DNA of 64,000 nt from Sphingomonas sp. IW22 (GCF_041321155.1 NZ_JBGGWB010000005.1:1-64000); one strand, 5' to 3'. Positions 17,379-27,172 are shown, counted from the first letter of the stretch. Notes: a model not told the origin generated them from the letters alone. Made by a program: numbers and translations.

Positions 17379-18037
17379 TGCAGGTCGAGGGCGATTATCG
17401 CAGCGACGGGGCCGCGCTGGTGCGTGGCCTCGTTCCGCCCGATATCTGCAATGCGCTGCTGCGCCAGTTCCAGCGTGAGCTGGACCCGGATGAGGCGGGG
17501 CTGAGCGCGCCCGCCACGGGATCGCCGTTGCTGGTCCGCGACGTTCCCGAAATCTATGGCTTTGCGTGGTCGCCACTGGTCGCGTTTCTATGGGGGCTGA
17601 CGCCCGCAATCCGGTCAATCACCGGCCTGGATCTGGTGCCCAGCTATGATTATCTGCGCCTGTATCGGGAGGGCGATCTGTGTCGCGTGCACAGCGATCG
17701 CCCGTCCTGCGAACACAGCCTATCGCTGACGCTTGATTATTCGGATGGCGAAGTCTGGCCATTGGAGATCGGCGACTCGCCGTTGCCGGAACCAACAAAG
17801 CGCGTGACCGACGATTTCGAAGGCGACGGCTTTCGCCGGTTCGAAATGCAGCCTGGTGACGGCGTTCTGTATCATGGGGTGCACCGGCGACACGGGCGCG
17901 TCACGCCCAATCCCAATGGCTGGTCGGCGCACCTGTTCATGCATTGGGTCGAGCGGGACGGCGCGTTTGCGGATCAGGCGTTCGACGCCCGGCCCGAATA
18001 TCGCCGTCCCGTCAATTTCCGTTTCGCCTCAGCGTGA
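17378..18037 (+). CDS. 2-oxoglutarate/Fe(II) oxygenase-like protein
   Basis: 219 residues, cytoplasmic. A jelly-roll-type protein with a CRVHSDR segment (HxD iron ligands) and a later GDGVLYHGVHRRHGRV segment that could supply the distal His and the Arg that binds 2-oxoglutarate. This pattern fits the prolyl-hydroxylase-like 2OG-Fe(II) superfamily. I cannot name the substrate. It starts at the ATG overlapping the DUF885 stop by one base; the longer open frame upstream only shadows that gene. Coupling to the exported DUF885 protein is by position only. Confidence 0.6.
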   Translation: MQVEGDYRSDGAALVRGLVPPDICNALLRQFQRELDPDEAGLSAPATGSPLLVRDVPEIYGFAWSPLVAFLWGLTPAIRSITGLDLVPSYDYLRLYREGDLCRVHSDRPSCEHSLSLTLDYSDGEVWPLEIGDSPLPEPTKRVTDDFEGDGFRRFEMQPGDGVLYHGVHRRHGRVTPNPNGWSAHLFMHWVERDGAFADQAFDARPEYRRPVNFRFASA

Positions 18038-18047
18038 TCATATAGGA

Positions 18048-18076
18048 TTGACATTGACCCTTTAACTCCGACTAAT
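18048..18076 (+). promoter_or_regulatory. candidate sigma-70 promoter of the esterase gene
   Basis: TTGACA (18048-18053), 17-bp spacer, ACTAAT (18071-18076), about 25 bp before the esterase start codon. A perfect -35 match and a 4/6 -10 match. Confidence 0.45.
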
Positions 18077-18101
18077 CCGCGTAGAGGATGAGGAGGGGGA
18101 A

Positions 18102-19166
18102 ATGCGAACTCTGTTCGGATTGTCGTTGCTGGCTGCCCTGTCGCTGGCAAGCGGGACGGTTGCGTCGGCGCAGGTGACGACGCTGGTGCCGGAGAAAGTC
18201 GCTGGTGCGAAGCCGGTGAAGATCGAGCGGATCAAGGTGCATTCGGCGGCAATCGAAGGCAATCTGGAGGGCGAAAGCGCCGACCGCGACGTGCTGGTCA
18301 TCCTGCCGCCGGGCTATGCCGCCAATCCCGCGCGCCGTTACCCCGTTGTCTATGCGCTGCACGGCTATTCGATCGGGGCCGAGCAATGGGCGACGGAAAT
18401 CCATGTGCCCGCGTCGATCGAGGGCGCCTTTGCCAAGGGCGCGCGCGAGATGATCGTCGTGATGCCCGGCAGCAAGACGGTGCATAACGGGTCCATGTAT
18501 TCGCGGTCGCAGACGACGGGCGATTTCGAAACCTTCATTGCGCGCGATCTGGTCGCCTATATCGACAGCCATTACCGCACCGTCCCCGCGCGGGAGAGCC
18601 GCGGCCTGGTCGGGCATTCGATGGGCGGATATGGCGCATCCCGGATCGGTATGAAGCATGCCGATGTGTTCGGCGCACTGTATATGATGAGCCCGTGCTG
18701 CCTGTCGCCGCGCGGCGCGATGGGGCTGGATGAGAAGGCCGAAGCCGCTTTCGCCGGCGTGAAGTCGATCGAGGATGCCCAGAAGCTGGGCTGGGGCCAG
18801 CGCGCGACACTGGCGGCGGCGGCGGCATGGTCGCCCAACCCGACCAAGGCGCCGCTGTATCTCGACCTGCCCTTTGGCGATGAGGCGCAGCGCGCCGATG
18901 TGCTGGCGCGCTGGAGCGCAAACGCGCCACTGGCGTTTATCGACCAGCATATCGCAGACCTGCGCCGCTACCGCGCGATTTCGCTGGATGTCGGTGACAA
19001 GGACGGGCTGGTCGGCGATGCGGGCAAGCTGCACGATGCGCTGAACCGCTATGGCATCGCCCATGGGTATGAGGTGTATCAGGGCGATCATACCAGCCAT
19101 ATCGGCGTGCGGATGCAGGAACAGGTGCTGCCCTTTTTCAGCAAGAATCTCAGCTTCCCGCGCTGA
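18102..19166 (+). CDS. exported alpha/beta-hydrolase esterase (esterase D/feruloyl esterase-like)
   Basis: 354 residues. A Sec signal ends in TVASAQ. The alpha/beta-hydrolase shows LPPGYAANPARRYPVVYALHG near the oxyanion hole, the nucleophile elbow GHSMGGYG, and a likely acid/His pair in VGDKDGLVG and GDHTSHIG. The family includes periplasmic esterases acting on acylated sugars or xenobiotics; the substrate is not predictable. ATG 18102 follows a strong GAGGAGGGGGAA ribosome site, and a good TTGACA promoter lies just upstream, so it is probably monocistronic. Confidence 0.85.
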   Translation: MRTLFGLSLLAALSLASGTVASAQVTTLVPEKVAGAKPVKIERIKVHSAAIEGNLEGESADRDVLVILPPGYAANPARRYPVVYALHGYSIGAEQWATEIHVPASIEGAFAKGAREMIVVMPGSKTVHNGSMYSRSQTTGDFETFIARDLVAYIDSHYRTVPARESRGLVGHSMGGYGASRIGMKHADVFGALYMMSPCCLSPRGAMGLDEKAEAAFAGVKSIEDAQKLGWGQRATLAAAAAWSPNPTKAPLYLDLPFGDEAQRADVLARWSANAPLAFIDQHIADLRRYRAISLDVGDKDGLVGDAGKLHDALNRYGIAHGYEVYQGDHTSHIGVRMQEQVLPFFSKNLSFPR

Positions 19167-19206
19167 TCGGCAGGCTCGCTTGCGGGTGGGGCCATCGGCA
19201 CCCTAG

Positions 19207-21135
19207 ATGGGGTCGATGTCCGCCCGCACGCCCGACCGTTTCAACGAGGAAACCGCCACTTACGCCGTAAAGGGTGCCGACGCGCCCGACCTTGAGGCGG
19301 GGGTGGCGGCGATCCGCAATGTCGTCCGCACATTGCCGACGCGGCCCGGCGTCTATCGCATGCAGGATGCGCGCGGCGACGTGCTGTATGTGGGCAAGGC
19401 GAAGGCGCTGAAGAACCGCGTCACCAACTATACTCAGGTCACGCGTCTGTCGAAACGGTTGCAGCGCATGGTCGCGCAGACGCGCAGCATGACCATCGTC
19501 ACGACGAACAGCGAAGCGGAAGCGCTGCTGCTGGAAGCGCAACTGATCAAGCGCTATCGCCCGCCCTATAACGTGCTGTTGCGTGACGATAAGTCGTTCC
19601 CCTTTATCCTGTTGCGCGGTGAGCATGACTATCCGCGCGTCCAGCTTCATCGCGGTGCGCGGCGGGCGAAGGGCGATTATTTCGGCCCGTTCGCGGGCGC
19701 GGGACAGGTCCGCAAGACGCTGAACGCGCTGCAAAAGCTGTTTCTGCTGCGATCCTGCACTGACGGGTTTTTCAACACTCGCGACCGACCGTGCCTGCTC
19801 TATCAGATCAAGCGATGCTCGGCGCCGTGCGTCGACCGCATCAGTTCGGCGGACTATGCCGAGCTGGTGGCTGACGCCAAACGCTTCCTGTCGGGCAAAT
19901 CGACCGAGGTGCAGGCGCGGCTGGGCGCACAAATGCAGGACGCGGCGGAGCGGATGGACTTCGAACAGGCGGCAGTGCTACGTGACCGGCTGAAGGCGCT
20001 GACCTTCATCCAGGGCACGCAGGCGATCAATGCCGAGGGTGTGGGCGACGCCGACGTGTTTGCGATGGCGGAGAAGGAGGGGCAGATCGGCATCCAGGCC
20101 TTCTTCATTCGCGGCGGCCAGAATTGGGGGCATCGCGCCTTTTTCCCGACCCATGTCGCCGACGTGCCGCAGGACGAGGTGTTCAGCCAGTTCCTGATGC
20201 AATTTTACGAAGAGGTGCCGCCCGCGCGCAACGTGCTGGTCGACCGCGATCTGGCGGAGGCCGAATTGCTGGCGGAGGCGATGAGCGAGCGGGCCGGATA
20301 CCGCGTCGCGCTGTCGGTGCCACAGCGTTCGGCGCGGCGGCGGCTGATCGAACAGGCCAGCCGCAATGCCGTGGAGGCGCTCGACCGGCGGCTGGCTGAA
20401 TCAACGACGCAGGCGCGACTGTTGCGCGAAGTGGCGGAGCTGTTCGGCCTGCCTGACAGCCCCGACCGGATCGAGGTGTACGACAACAGCCATATCCAGG
20501 GCACCAACGCGCTGGGTGCGATGGTCGTCGCCGGGCCTGAGGGGTATCGCAAGGGCCAGTATCGCAAGTTCAACATCAAGCGTGCGGAGACCAAGCCGGG
20601 CGACGATTTCGCGATGATGCGCGAAGTGCTGACACGCCGGTTCAAGCGCGCGCAGGACGAAGACCCCGATCGCGATCGCGGCGACTGGCCCGATCTGGTG
20701 CTGGTCGATGGCGGGCGCGGGCAGTTGAACGTGGCGATGGAGGTGCTGGAGGATCTGGGCATCGAGGATGTCTGTGTCGTCGGCATCGCCAAGGGGCCGC
20801 ACCATGGGCGTGAGGGGCGGGAGGTGTTTCACCTGATGGACGGGCGCGAGTTTCAGCTGCCGGTCAATTCGCCAGTGCTGTTCTACCTCCAGCGCCTGCG
20901 CGACGAGGTGCACCGCTTTGCCATCGGCGCGCATCGCGAGAAACGGGCGAAGGCGATGGGCGCGTCACCGCTGGACGAAGTGCCCGGTATCGGCCCCGCG
21001 CGCAAAAAGGCGCTGCTGATGCATTTCGGCACTGCGAAGGCCGTGCGCTCCGCCAGTCTTGAAGATTTGCAAAAGGCGCCGGGCGTGTCGCGGGCAATGG
21101 CGCAGCAGGTCTACGACTTTTACCACGCGCGCTGA
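19207..21135 (+). CDS. uvrC: UvrABC excinuclease subunit C
   Basis: 642 residues. It makes both incisions flanking a lesion in nucleotide excision repair, in complex with UvrB on DNA. Domains in order: GIY-YIG nuclease (RPGVYRMQD to LYVGKAKALKNRVTNY, about residues 46-76), a Cys-containing region, the UVR motif (MDFEQAAVLRDRLKAL), the RNase H-like UvrC domain (VYDNSHIQGTNALGAMVV; LVLVDGGRGQL), and tandem helix-hairpin-helix motifs at the C-terminus (VPGIGPARKKALL; APGVSRAMAQQVYDFY). All expected parts are present. The start may be ATG 19207 or ATG 19216. Confidence 0.96.
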   Translation: MGSMSARTPDRFNEETATYAVKGADAPDLEAGVAAIRNVVRTLPTRPGVYRMQDARGDVLYVGKAKALKNRVTNYTQVTRLSKRLQRMVAQTRSMTIVTTNSEAEALLLEAQLIKRYRPPYNVLLRDDKSFPFILLRGEHDYPRVQLHRGARRAKGDYFGPFAGAGQVRKTLNALQKLFLLRSCTDGFFNTRDRPCLLYQIKRCSAPCVDRISSADYAELVADAKRFLSGKSTEVQARLGAQMQDAAERMDFEQAAVLRDRLKALTFIQGTQAINAEGVGDADVFAMAEKEGQIGIQAFFIRGGQNWGHRAFFPTHVADVPQDEVFSQFLMQFYEEVPPARNVLVDRDLAEAELLAEAMSERAGYRVALSVPQRSARRRLIEQASRNAVEALDRRLAESTTQARLLREVAELFGLPDSPDRIEVYDNSHIQGTNALGAMVVAGPEGYRKGQYRKFNIKRAETKPGDDFAMMREVLTRRFKRAQDEDPDRDRGDWPDLVLVDGGRGQLNVAMEVLEDLGIEDVCVVGIAKGPHHGREGREVFHLMDGREFQLPVNSPVLFYLQRLRDEVHRFAIGAHREKRAKAMGASPLDEVPGIGPARKKALLMHFGTAKAVRSASLEDLQKAPGVSRAMAQQVYDFYHAR

Positions 21136-21142
21136 CCAAGGG

Positions 21143-22384
21143 TCAGCCGCCCGCCAGCGCGCTGGCCGCCCTTCGCACAGCATGCCGATCCGCTTCCATC
21201 GACAACGCTTCCTCCGCCCGGCGCAGCGCATCCACGCTCTGGTCGCGGGCGGCATTGGCAAAGGCCGGAACCAGCCGCGCCCATGCGGTCAGCGTCTTTT
21301 GCAGCCGCACGGCAACCTCCACCGTGCTGGCGCCGTCACGCGCAATCGCGCGGAAGGCATCGGTCGCTAAGTCCTCTATCGCGATGGCGGGTACGATCAC
21401 CTGATCGTCGTCGCCGTACAGGGTGTCGCCTTCCAGCGTGGCCAGCTTGTCCAGCACCCGCAACTGAGCGCCCAGTACCGAGATCGCGGTGCCCGGATCG
21501 TTCACCGCCGGCGACAGCGCGCGCGACGCGATTTCACTCAGCACGATCAGGCCGAAGCGCGGGTCGTTGTCGAAACTGCGCTCACGGTCGATGCTGATGG
21601 CGTCGATCACGTCCCCGTCGGCTTCGTCATTGTCGCTGTCGATCCATGCCAGCACCCGGTCGGGATCGACGAACATGCCTGGTAGCACCGCCAGGAAAAT
21701 CCGGCCGCCGCAATCCTCGCTGCATTCGCGCAGCGCGCTGGCATCGATATGGGTGACATAGCCGATCTTGTCGCACCGCAATGGCCGGGCGCCGGGCGGA
21801 ATGTCCGGCATCGCGCGGGCGGCGGGGCGCGGGCGGTGAGCGATAGACTCGACCGCCGCGATGGCGGCGCATTCGACGCGGCGGATGGTGTCGTGCACCC
21901 GGCCCAGTTGCGACAGATAGCTAATCCAGCGCAGCAGCGTGATGACGATCATCAGAATGACCGCGACCGTGCCCCCGAACAGCAGCACGCGCCCCTGTTC
22001 GCCGTAAAAGCCGGTGGACAGCGCCACGATGCCGACAATCGCGAACAGGAACCCGCCCAGAAAAGTGGAAAGCGCGTTTTGCGACGCGCTGTCCTCAGAC
22101 AACAGCCGCACCGCGCGCGGGGTGACGTTGGATGTCGCGGCGCTGTAGGCGGACACCATCGCCGTCAGCGAAAAGGTGGTGACGGCCAACATGCTCGACG
22201 CGATGATACTCAGGATATTGTCGACCGCCGGGCCGCCGATGCTGGCGCTCAGTTCATACGGGATGAACGGCGCGATCATCGGCGCCAGCAGCGCCAGCAC
22301 CACTGCCGCCAGCGAATAGGCGGCGGCGCGGAACCACAGGCGGCGGCTCAACAGGCGCCACAGCCATGCCGTGCGGCTCATCAT
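21143..22384 (-). CDS. DUF2254 family membrane protein
   Basis: About 413 residues. The N-terminal half has four hydrophobic helices, starting with AAYSLAAVVLALLAPMIAPF and including SMLAVTTFSLTAMVSAYSAA and FLGGFLFAIVGIVALSTGF. The C-terminal half is soluble, with IGYVTHIDASAL and DPRFGLIVLSEIASRALSPAVNDPGTA, as in DUF2254. Function is unknown; it is an inner-membrane protein. ATG 22384 or 22381 is the start. It lies 99 bp downstream of the K+ channel gene on the same strand. Confidence 0.78.
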   Translation of the reverse strand: MMSRTAWLWRLLSRRLWFRAAAYSLAAVVLALLAPMIAPFIPYELSASIGGPAVDNILSIIASSMLAVTTFSLTAMVSAYSAATSNVTPRAVRLLSEDSASQNALSTFLGGFLFAIVGIVALSTGFYGEQGRVLLFGGTVAVILMIVITLLRWISYLSQLGRVHDTIRRVECAAIAAVESIAHRPRPAARAMPDIPPGARPLRCDKIGYVTHIDASALRECSEDCGGRIFLAVLPGMFVDPDRVLAWIDSDNDEADGDVIDAISIDRERSFDNDPRFGLIVLSEIASRALSPAVNDPGTAISVLGAQLRVLDKLATLEGDTLYGDDDQVIVPAIAIEDLATDAFRAIARDGASTVEVAVRLQKTLTAWARLVPAFANAARDQSVDALRRAEEALSMEADRHAVRRAASALAGG

Positions 22385-22483
22385 CGGGCGGGACAGGCGG
22401 GGGCGATCATGCTGGCCGAACCCTCGCACGAACGCACCGGTTCCCCAAGCAGCTTGCGCGTCGGATCCGGCGCAACCGGGCGA

Positions 22484-23506
22484 TCAGCCGCCCGCACGCC
22501 GCGCGACGATTTCGACGATGACGTCGCCTTCGCGGATCGAACGCGCTTCGGGATCGAAAAAGCCGAACGGCCGCCCGTCGCGATACAGCCGCACGCCAAG
22601 GCCGGTCTGAAGATTGGTCAGCGGCTGTCCGATTTCATGCGCGGCGGGGCGCCGTTCGGCCAGCTGGACGCGCCCGTCATAGCTGGCCAGGTCCATCATG
22701 TAATCGGCGACATGGCTGCCGCTGCACGAACTGGCCAGCAGCAGCCCGGCAAAGCTGACCGGGTTGATGACCGTCGTGGCACCCGCGGCGCGGGCGGGCA
22801 GTTCGTTGTCCTCTGCCTTGACGATCACGCTGATCGGCAGATCGGGGGCCAGATGGCGCGCGGTCAGCGTGATCAGGATCGAGGTGTCGTCGCGCCCCGC
22901 CGCGACGATCAGCGAACAGGCGCTGGCGACGCGCACGTCCATCAGCGTCTGGTCACGCGTGGCGTCGCCCAGCAGCACCGCGCAGCCCAGCTTTTCCGCT
23001 TCGCTCAACCGGTCATTGTCGCCGTCGATCACGACGATCGCGGTCGGGTCCCGCCCGCGCGCGACCAGTTCGTCGACGGCCTCCGACCCGGTCTTGCCGA
23101 AGCCGGCGACGACGATGTGGCCGGTCAGCTCACGCTGGATGCGTGCCATGCGCCACTTCTCCCATGTGCGCTTCAGAACGAAATCATAAGTGGTGCCGAT
23201 GAACAGCAGCACCACGAAAATGCGGATCGGCGTGACGATCAGCGCGTCGAACAACCGCGCGCGTTCGGTCACGGGCGCGATGTCGCCATAGCCCGTTGTG
23301 GTGATCGAGATGAAGGTGAAATAGACGACATCGACGAAGCTGACCTGCCCGTCGAAATTGTCGCGCAGCCCCGCCCGGTCGAACCAGTGGACACCGATGG
23401 CAATGCCCAGCAGCGCCAGCACGGCGGTTACCCGCCAGCCGATCGACAGCCAGATCGGCAGTTGCGAACGCCGGGTCAGCGTGCCCGGGGCACCACGCCG
23501 GATCAT
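22484..23506 (-). CDS. potassium channel with RCK (TrkA-N/TrkA-C) domains
   Basis: 340 residues. Two transmembrane helices (about residues 24-43 and 89-107) flank a pore loop carrying the K+ selectivity filter TTTGYGD (about 69-75). A cytosolic RCK domain follows, with a Rossmann nucleotide-binding start IVVAGFGKTGSEAV and an RCK-C part (GVRLYRDGRPFGFF to EGDVIVEIV). This is the MthK-like ligand-gated channel layout, working as a tetramer in the inner membrane. Its start overlaps the stop of the upstream LysM/M23 gene by 4 nt, so it is the fourth gene of a serS-surE-LysM/M23-channel transcription unit. Confidence 0.9.
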   Translation of the reverse strand: MIRRGAPGTLTRRSQLPIWLSIGWRVTAVLALLGIAIGVHWFDRAGLRDNFDGQVSFVDVVYFTFISITTTGYGDIAPVTERARLFDALIVTPIRIFVVLLFIGTTYDFVLKRTWEKWRMARIQRELTGHIVVAGFGKTGSEAVDELVARGRDPTAIVVIDGDNDRLSEAEKLGCAVLLGDATRDQTLMDVRVASACSLIVAAGRDDTSILITLTARHLAPDLPISVIVKAEDNELPARAAGATTVINPVSFAGLLLASSCSGSHVADYMMDLASYDGRVQLAERRPAAHEIGQPLTNLQTGLGVRLYRDGRPFGFFDPEARSIREGDVIVEIVARRAGG

Positions 23507-24588
23507 CGGCGCGGCAACCGGCTGACGGGATCGACGGGGGTTCGCCCGTCGCGAATCTCAAAATGGAGCTCCGGCTGGTTGGCGGCGCCGGTGTCGCCCG
23601 ACAGCGCGATAGTCTGCCCGCGCTTCACCGACTGGCCGCGCTGGACCAGCAACTGGCCGGCATGGCCGTAAACCGATGCCAGCCGACCGCCATGTTTCAG
23701 GATGACCAGTCCGCCCAGCGACGGAATGTCGCTGCCGGCATAGGCCACCACGCCGTCGGCGGCGGCGGTGACGGGGGTTTCTAGCGGCACGGCGATCTTG
23801 ATCCCGTCATTGCGCTCACCGCTGGCGCCGGGGCCGAAGCGGCGGACGACCCGGCCGCCCCCAACCGGCCAAGCAAACCCGCTGGTCACGCGCGTCGGCT
23901 CCCCAACGGCTGCGGTAGAGGGCAGCACGCGGCGCGCGGTGGCGACCGGGCGCGCGGGTGCGGCGTTTTCGGCAATTGCGGGCTGGCTGCCGGTCACCAG
24001 ATCGTCAATGTCCAGACTGAAGGCGGCGGCGCGTTCGGCCGCGCTGCGCGGGATCGAATCGACCGGGATCAGAACACGTTGCCCGGTGCGGAGGATATAA
24101 GGCTCCTCCAGCCTGTTGGCATCGACGATCCGTGACCATTCGACGCCATAAGCGCGCGCGATGGCGATGCCCGTCTGTCCCGCGCGGACCAGATGCCAGC
24201 GCCCGCCGGGAACCGACAGCCTTTGCCCCGGATAGATGGTGAAGGGCGGGGACAGCCCGTTTGCCCGCGCAATCGCTTCGGATGCGGCGCCCGTCCGGTC
24301 CGCGATGCGGCGCAGGCTGTCGCCGCGCTGGACGACATAGGTGCTGGGCGCGATGGTGCGGGCATCGGCCTGAACCGGGCGCGCTTCCCAGGCGGGCGGC
24401 GGGGCGGGCAGGGCGCGGACCTGTTCGCCGGGCTGCCGCCGCGCGGGTTCGGGCCGGGGCGTGGCCGGTTGCGGTCGAGCGACCGTCGGCGGAGAGCGCC
24501 CCTCCGGCACCAGGCAGCCGGCCAGCAGCATCGGGAAACCGATCGCTCCCGCCGTTCGTGCCATGCCTCCCATCGCGCCCACTTTCAT
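23503..24588 (-). CDS. LysM/M23 (NlpD-like) lipoprotein with a degenerate peptidase site
   Basis: 361 residues. A lipobox LLAGC after a hydrophobic start indicates an envelope lipoprotein. A Pro-rich linker is followed by two LysM domains that bind peptidoglycan (YVVQRGDSLRRIADRTG and WHLVRAGQTGIAIARAYG). The C-terminal domain is M23/LytM (about residues 240-360). The first metal-ligand position normally reads HxGxD-like but here is NDGIKIA; HFEIR remains. That is the NlpD/EnvC pattern, in which the domain activates amidases and does not cut peptidoglycan itself. The neighbourhood fits nlpD, which is often beside surE. It overlaps the K+ channel gene by 4 nt. Confidence 0.85.
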   Translation of the reverse strand: MKVGAMGGMARTAGAIGFPMLLAGCLVPEGRSPPTVARPQPATPRPEPARRQPGEQVRALPAPPPAWEARPVQADARTIAPSTYVVQRGDSLRRIADRTGAASEAIARANGLSPPFTIYPGQRLSVPGGRWHLVRAGQTGIAIARAYGVEWSRIVDANRLEEPYILRTGQRVLIPVDSIPRSAAERAAAFSLDIDDLVTGSQPAIAENAAPARPVATARRVLPSTAAVGEPTRVTSGFAWPVGGGRVVRRFGPGASGERNDGIKIAVPLETPVTAAADGVVAYAGSDIPSLGGLVILKHGGRLASVYGHAGQLLVQRGQSVKRGQTIALSGDTGAANQPELHFEIRDGRTPVDPVSRLPRR

Positions 24589-24591
24589 GGC

Positions 24592-25359
24592 TCAGTCGCG
24601 ATAGGCCGCGGTCAGCCGGTCCATCGACTCGCGATGCGTCAGGTCCAGATGCAGCGGCGTCACCGCGATGAAACCGTCCTGCACCGCTTCCAGATCGGTC
24701 GAATGGGCGGGCGTTTCGACCGTGGGGCCAAGCGCAAACCAGTGATATTCATATCCGCGCGGGTCGCGGTTCGACACGATCTGCAACCGGCCATAATCGC
24801 GCAGCCCCTGTCCCACCACACGCACGCCCTTCACCTGATCGGCGGGCAGGGCGGGGAAGTTGACGTTGACCAGCGTGCGCGGCGCCCAGGGCATGTCGAC
24901 CAGCGGCGCCAGCACCCGCGCACCCCAATGCGCGGCTGCGTCGAAGGGAACGGTGTCGCCCATCCCCTCACGCGCATAGACCTGGCTGAACGCGATGGAT
25001 CGCACGCCCGCCAGCGCCCCCTCCATCGCGGCGGACACCGTGCCTGAATAGGTGACGTCTTCCGCCAGATTGGCACCGCGATTGACGCCCGACAGAATCA
25101 GGTCGGGCGGACCGTCGGCCATGATCTTGGCCAGCGCCATCATCACCGCATCGGTTGGCGTGCCCGACACCGCAAAGCGCCGCTCGGCGAAGCAGCGGAT
25201 TCGAAGCGGGCGGGTCAGCGTCAGAGAATGGCCCGCGCCCGACTGTTCCTCGGTCGGCGCGACCACCCAGACGTCGTCGGAAAACTGCGCGGCAATGTCC
25301 TCCAGCACCTTCAACCCCGGCGCATGATAGCCGTCGTCGTTGGTGACCAGAATACGCAT
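24592..25359 (-). CDS. surE: 5'/3'-nucleotidase SurE
   Basis: 255 residues, full length. A metal-dependent phosphatase acting on nucleoside 5'- and 3'-monophosphates. The N-terminal [16 protein letters not shown] holds the DD metal pair, SGAGHSLTLTRPLR follows, and the GVNRGANLAEDVTYSGTV block is the family signature. Its ATG overlaps the serS stop by one base (TGATG). The order serS-surE-LysM/M23 is a common alphaproteobacterial arrangement. Confidence 0.95.
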   Translation of the reverse strand: MRILVTNDDGYHAPGLKVLEDIAAQFSDDVWVVAPTEEQSGAGHSLTLTRPLRIRCFAERRFAVSGTPTDAVMMALAKIMADGPPDLILSGVNRGANLAEDVTYSGTVSAAMEGALAGVRSIAFSQVYAREGMGDTVPFDAAAHWGARVLAPLVDMPWAPRTLVNVNFPALPADQVKGVRVVGQGLRDYGRLQIVSNRDPRGYEYHWFALGPTVETPAHSTDLEAVQDGFIAVTPLHLDLTHRESMDRLTAAYRD

Positions 25360-26636
25360 CAGCGCGGCTCCAGCAGCTCGACGCCGCCCAGCCAGGGCCG
25401 CAGCGCCTCGGGCACGGCCACCGATCCGTCGGCCTGCTGGTAATTCTCGATCACCGCCACCAGCGTGCGCCCGACCGCAAGGCCCGATCCGTTCAGGGTA
25501 TGGACAAAGCGCGTCGCCTTTTCGCCCTCAGGCCGGAAGCGCGCGTTCATGCGGCGCGCCTGAAAATCGCCGCAGGTCGAGCAGGACGAAATCTCGCGAT
25601 AGCGATCCTGTCCGGGCAGCCACACTTCAAGATCAAAGGTGCGCGTCGCCGAAAAGCCCATGTCGCCGGTGCACAGCTTCATCCGGCGATAGGGAAGGCC
25701 CAGCCGCTCAAGGATCGTTTCCGCCGCGCGCGTCATCCGTTCATGCTCCTCGTCCGACGCATCGGGGGCGGTGATCGACACCATCTCCACCTTGTCGAAC
25801 TGATGCTGACGGATCAGGCCGCGTGTGTCACGCCCCGCCGCGCCCGCTTCCGAGCGAAAGCACGGCGTCAGCGCGGTCAGACGCATCGGCAGCGCCTCAG
25901 GCTGCAGGATCGCCTGTGCGACGATGTTGGTCAGGCTGACTTCCGCCGTCGGGATCAGCCAGCGGCCATCGGTGGTGCGGAACAGATCCTCGGCGAATTT
26001 CGGCAACTGGCCGGTGCCGAACAGCGCCTCGTCACGCACCAGCACGGGCGGCACCACTTCCTCGAACGCGAAGTCGCGCGTCAGCGTGTCGAGCATGAAT
26101 TGCCCCAGCGCCCGGTGCAGCCGTGCCGCCGCCCCCCGGATCAGCGTGAAGCGCGCGCCCGACAGCGCCGCGCCCCCTTCGAAATCGAGGCCCAGTGCGG
26201 GGCCGAGATCGGCGTGGTCGCGCGGCGTAAAGGTAAAGGCGGGTTTTTCGCCTACCGCCTTCTGCTCGGCATTGTCGTCCTCGTCCGCGCCGTCGGGCAC
26301 ATCGGCGGCAGGCAGGTTGGGAATGGCGGCCAGTTGTGCGTCCAGTTCGGCAGTGAGCGTGCGCTCCTCCGCCTCAAGCTCCGGCAGGCGGGTCTTGAGC
26401 GTCGCGACTTCCGCCATCAGCGCTTCGGCAGCGGCGTGATCGCCCTTGCCCTTGGCTGCGCCAATCGCCTTTGACGCTTCGTTGCGGCGGGCCTGTCCCA
26501 CCTGAAGCTCGGTGACGATGGCGCGGCGGCGCTCGTCCAGCGCCACCAGATCGGCGGCGATGGGCGACAGGCCACGGCGTGCCAGCGCGGCGTCGAAGGA
26601 TTGCGGGTTTTCGCGGATCAGGCGGATGTCGTGCAT
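25359..26636 (-). CDS. serS: seryl-tRNA synthetase
   Basis: 425 residues. It charges tRNA-Ser in the cytoplasm. The N-terminal coiled-coil tRNA-binding arm spans about residues 30-105. The class II catalytic core shows motif 2 ([24 protein letters not shown], split by the usual loop) and motif 3 ([17 protein letters not shown]). [10 protein letters not shown], just before motif 2, is the serine-specific TxE element. ATG 26636 starts with the canonical [11 protein letters not shown]. The longer open frame upstream is not conserved sequence. Confidence 0.96.
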   Translation of the reverse strand: MHDIRLIRENPQSFDAALARRGLSPIAADLVALDERRRAIVTELQVGQARRNEASKAIGAAKGKGDHAAAEALMAEVATLKTRLPELEAEERTLTAELDAQLAAIPNLPAADVPDGADEDDNAEQKAVGEKPAFTFTPRDHADLGPALGLDFEGGAALSGARFTLIRGAAARLHRALGQFMLDTLTRDFAFEEVVPPVLVRDEALFGTGQLPKFAEDLFRTTDGRWLIPTAEVSLTNIVAQAILQPEALPMRLTALTPCFRSEAGAAGRDTRGLIRQHQFDKVEMVSITAPDASDEEHERMTRAAETILERLGLPYRRMKLCTGDMGFSATRTFDLEVWLPGQDRYREISSCSTCGDFQARRMNARFRPEGEKATRFVHTLNGSGLAVGRTLVAVIENYQQADGSVAVPEALRPWLGGVELLEPR

Positions 26637-26731
26637 GTCCGCGCTATGGCCCGGCCGCCCCCGCCAGCGCAACCGGGAAGGCGTCCGGCGCGTTGATCGG
26701 GGGATTCGCAAACACGAAAAGGAGAAACGCG

Positions 26732-27172
26732 ATGCAGATCCCCCATCAGGCTTTCGTGGTGGTCGCCGACGGGCGCAAGATGCTGTTCTTCCGCAACGAG
26801 GGCGATGCCGAGCATCTGAACCTGGTGGTTGAGCGCGTGCGCGAACAGGATAATCCATCGGACGGCGAACAGTCGACGGATCGTCCGGGCCGTGCCTTCT
26901 CAAGCGTGGGTTCGGGGCGCAGCGCGTATGAGGAAACCGATTTTCACCAGCTGGAGGAAGATCGCTTCGCGGCGGAAACCGCCGACCTGCTTCGCAAGCG
27001 GGCGCTTCGCAACGATTTCGACAAACTGGTTATCGTTGCCCCGCCCCGGACGCTGGGCGAGCTTCGCAAGCATTACCACAAGGAAGTTGCCGACCGGCTG
27101 GCGGGTGAACTGGACAAGGACCTGACCGGCCATCCGGTGCCTGAAATCGAAAAGGCGCTGGCCGCCGCCTGA
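26732..27172 (+). CDS. host attachment family protein
   Basis: 146 residues, cytoplasmic. It matches the Host_attach family (PF10116), first named from a plant-associated alphaproteobacterium; its biochemical role is unclear. Seen features: the opening [16 protein letters not shown], a variable Asp/Ser-rich stretch, [18 protein letters not shown], the [17 protein letters not shown] block and the final [16 protein letters not shown] 26732 has AAAGGAGAA upstream. It is divergent from serS, with 95 bp between the starts. Confidence 0.8.
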   Translation: MQIPHQAFVVVADGRKMLFFRNEGDAEHLNLVVERVREQDNPSDGEQSTDRPGRAFSSVGSGRSAYEETDFHQLEEDRFAAETADLLRKRALRNDFDKLVIVAPPRTLGELRKHYHKEVADRLAGELDKDLTGHPVPEIEKALAAA

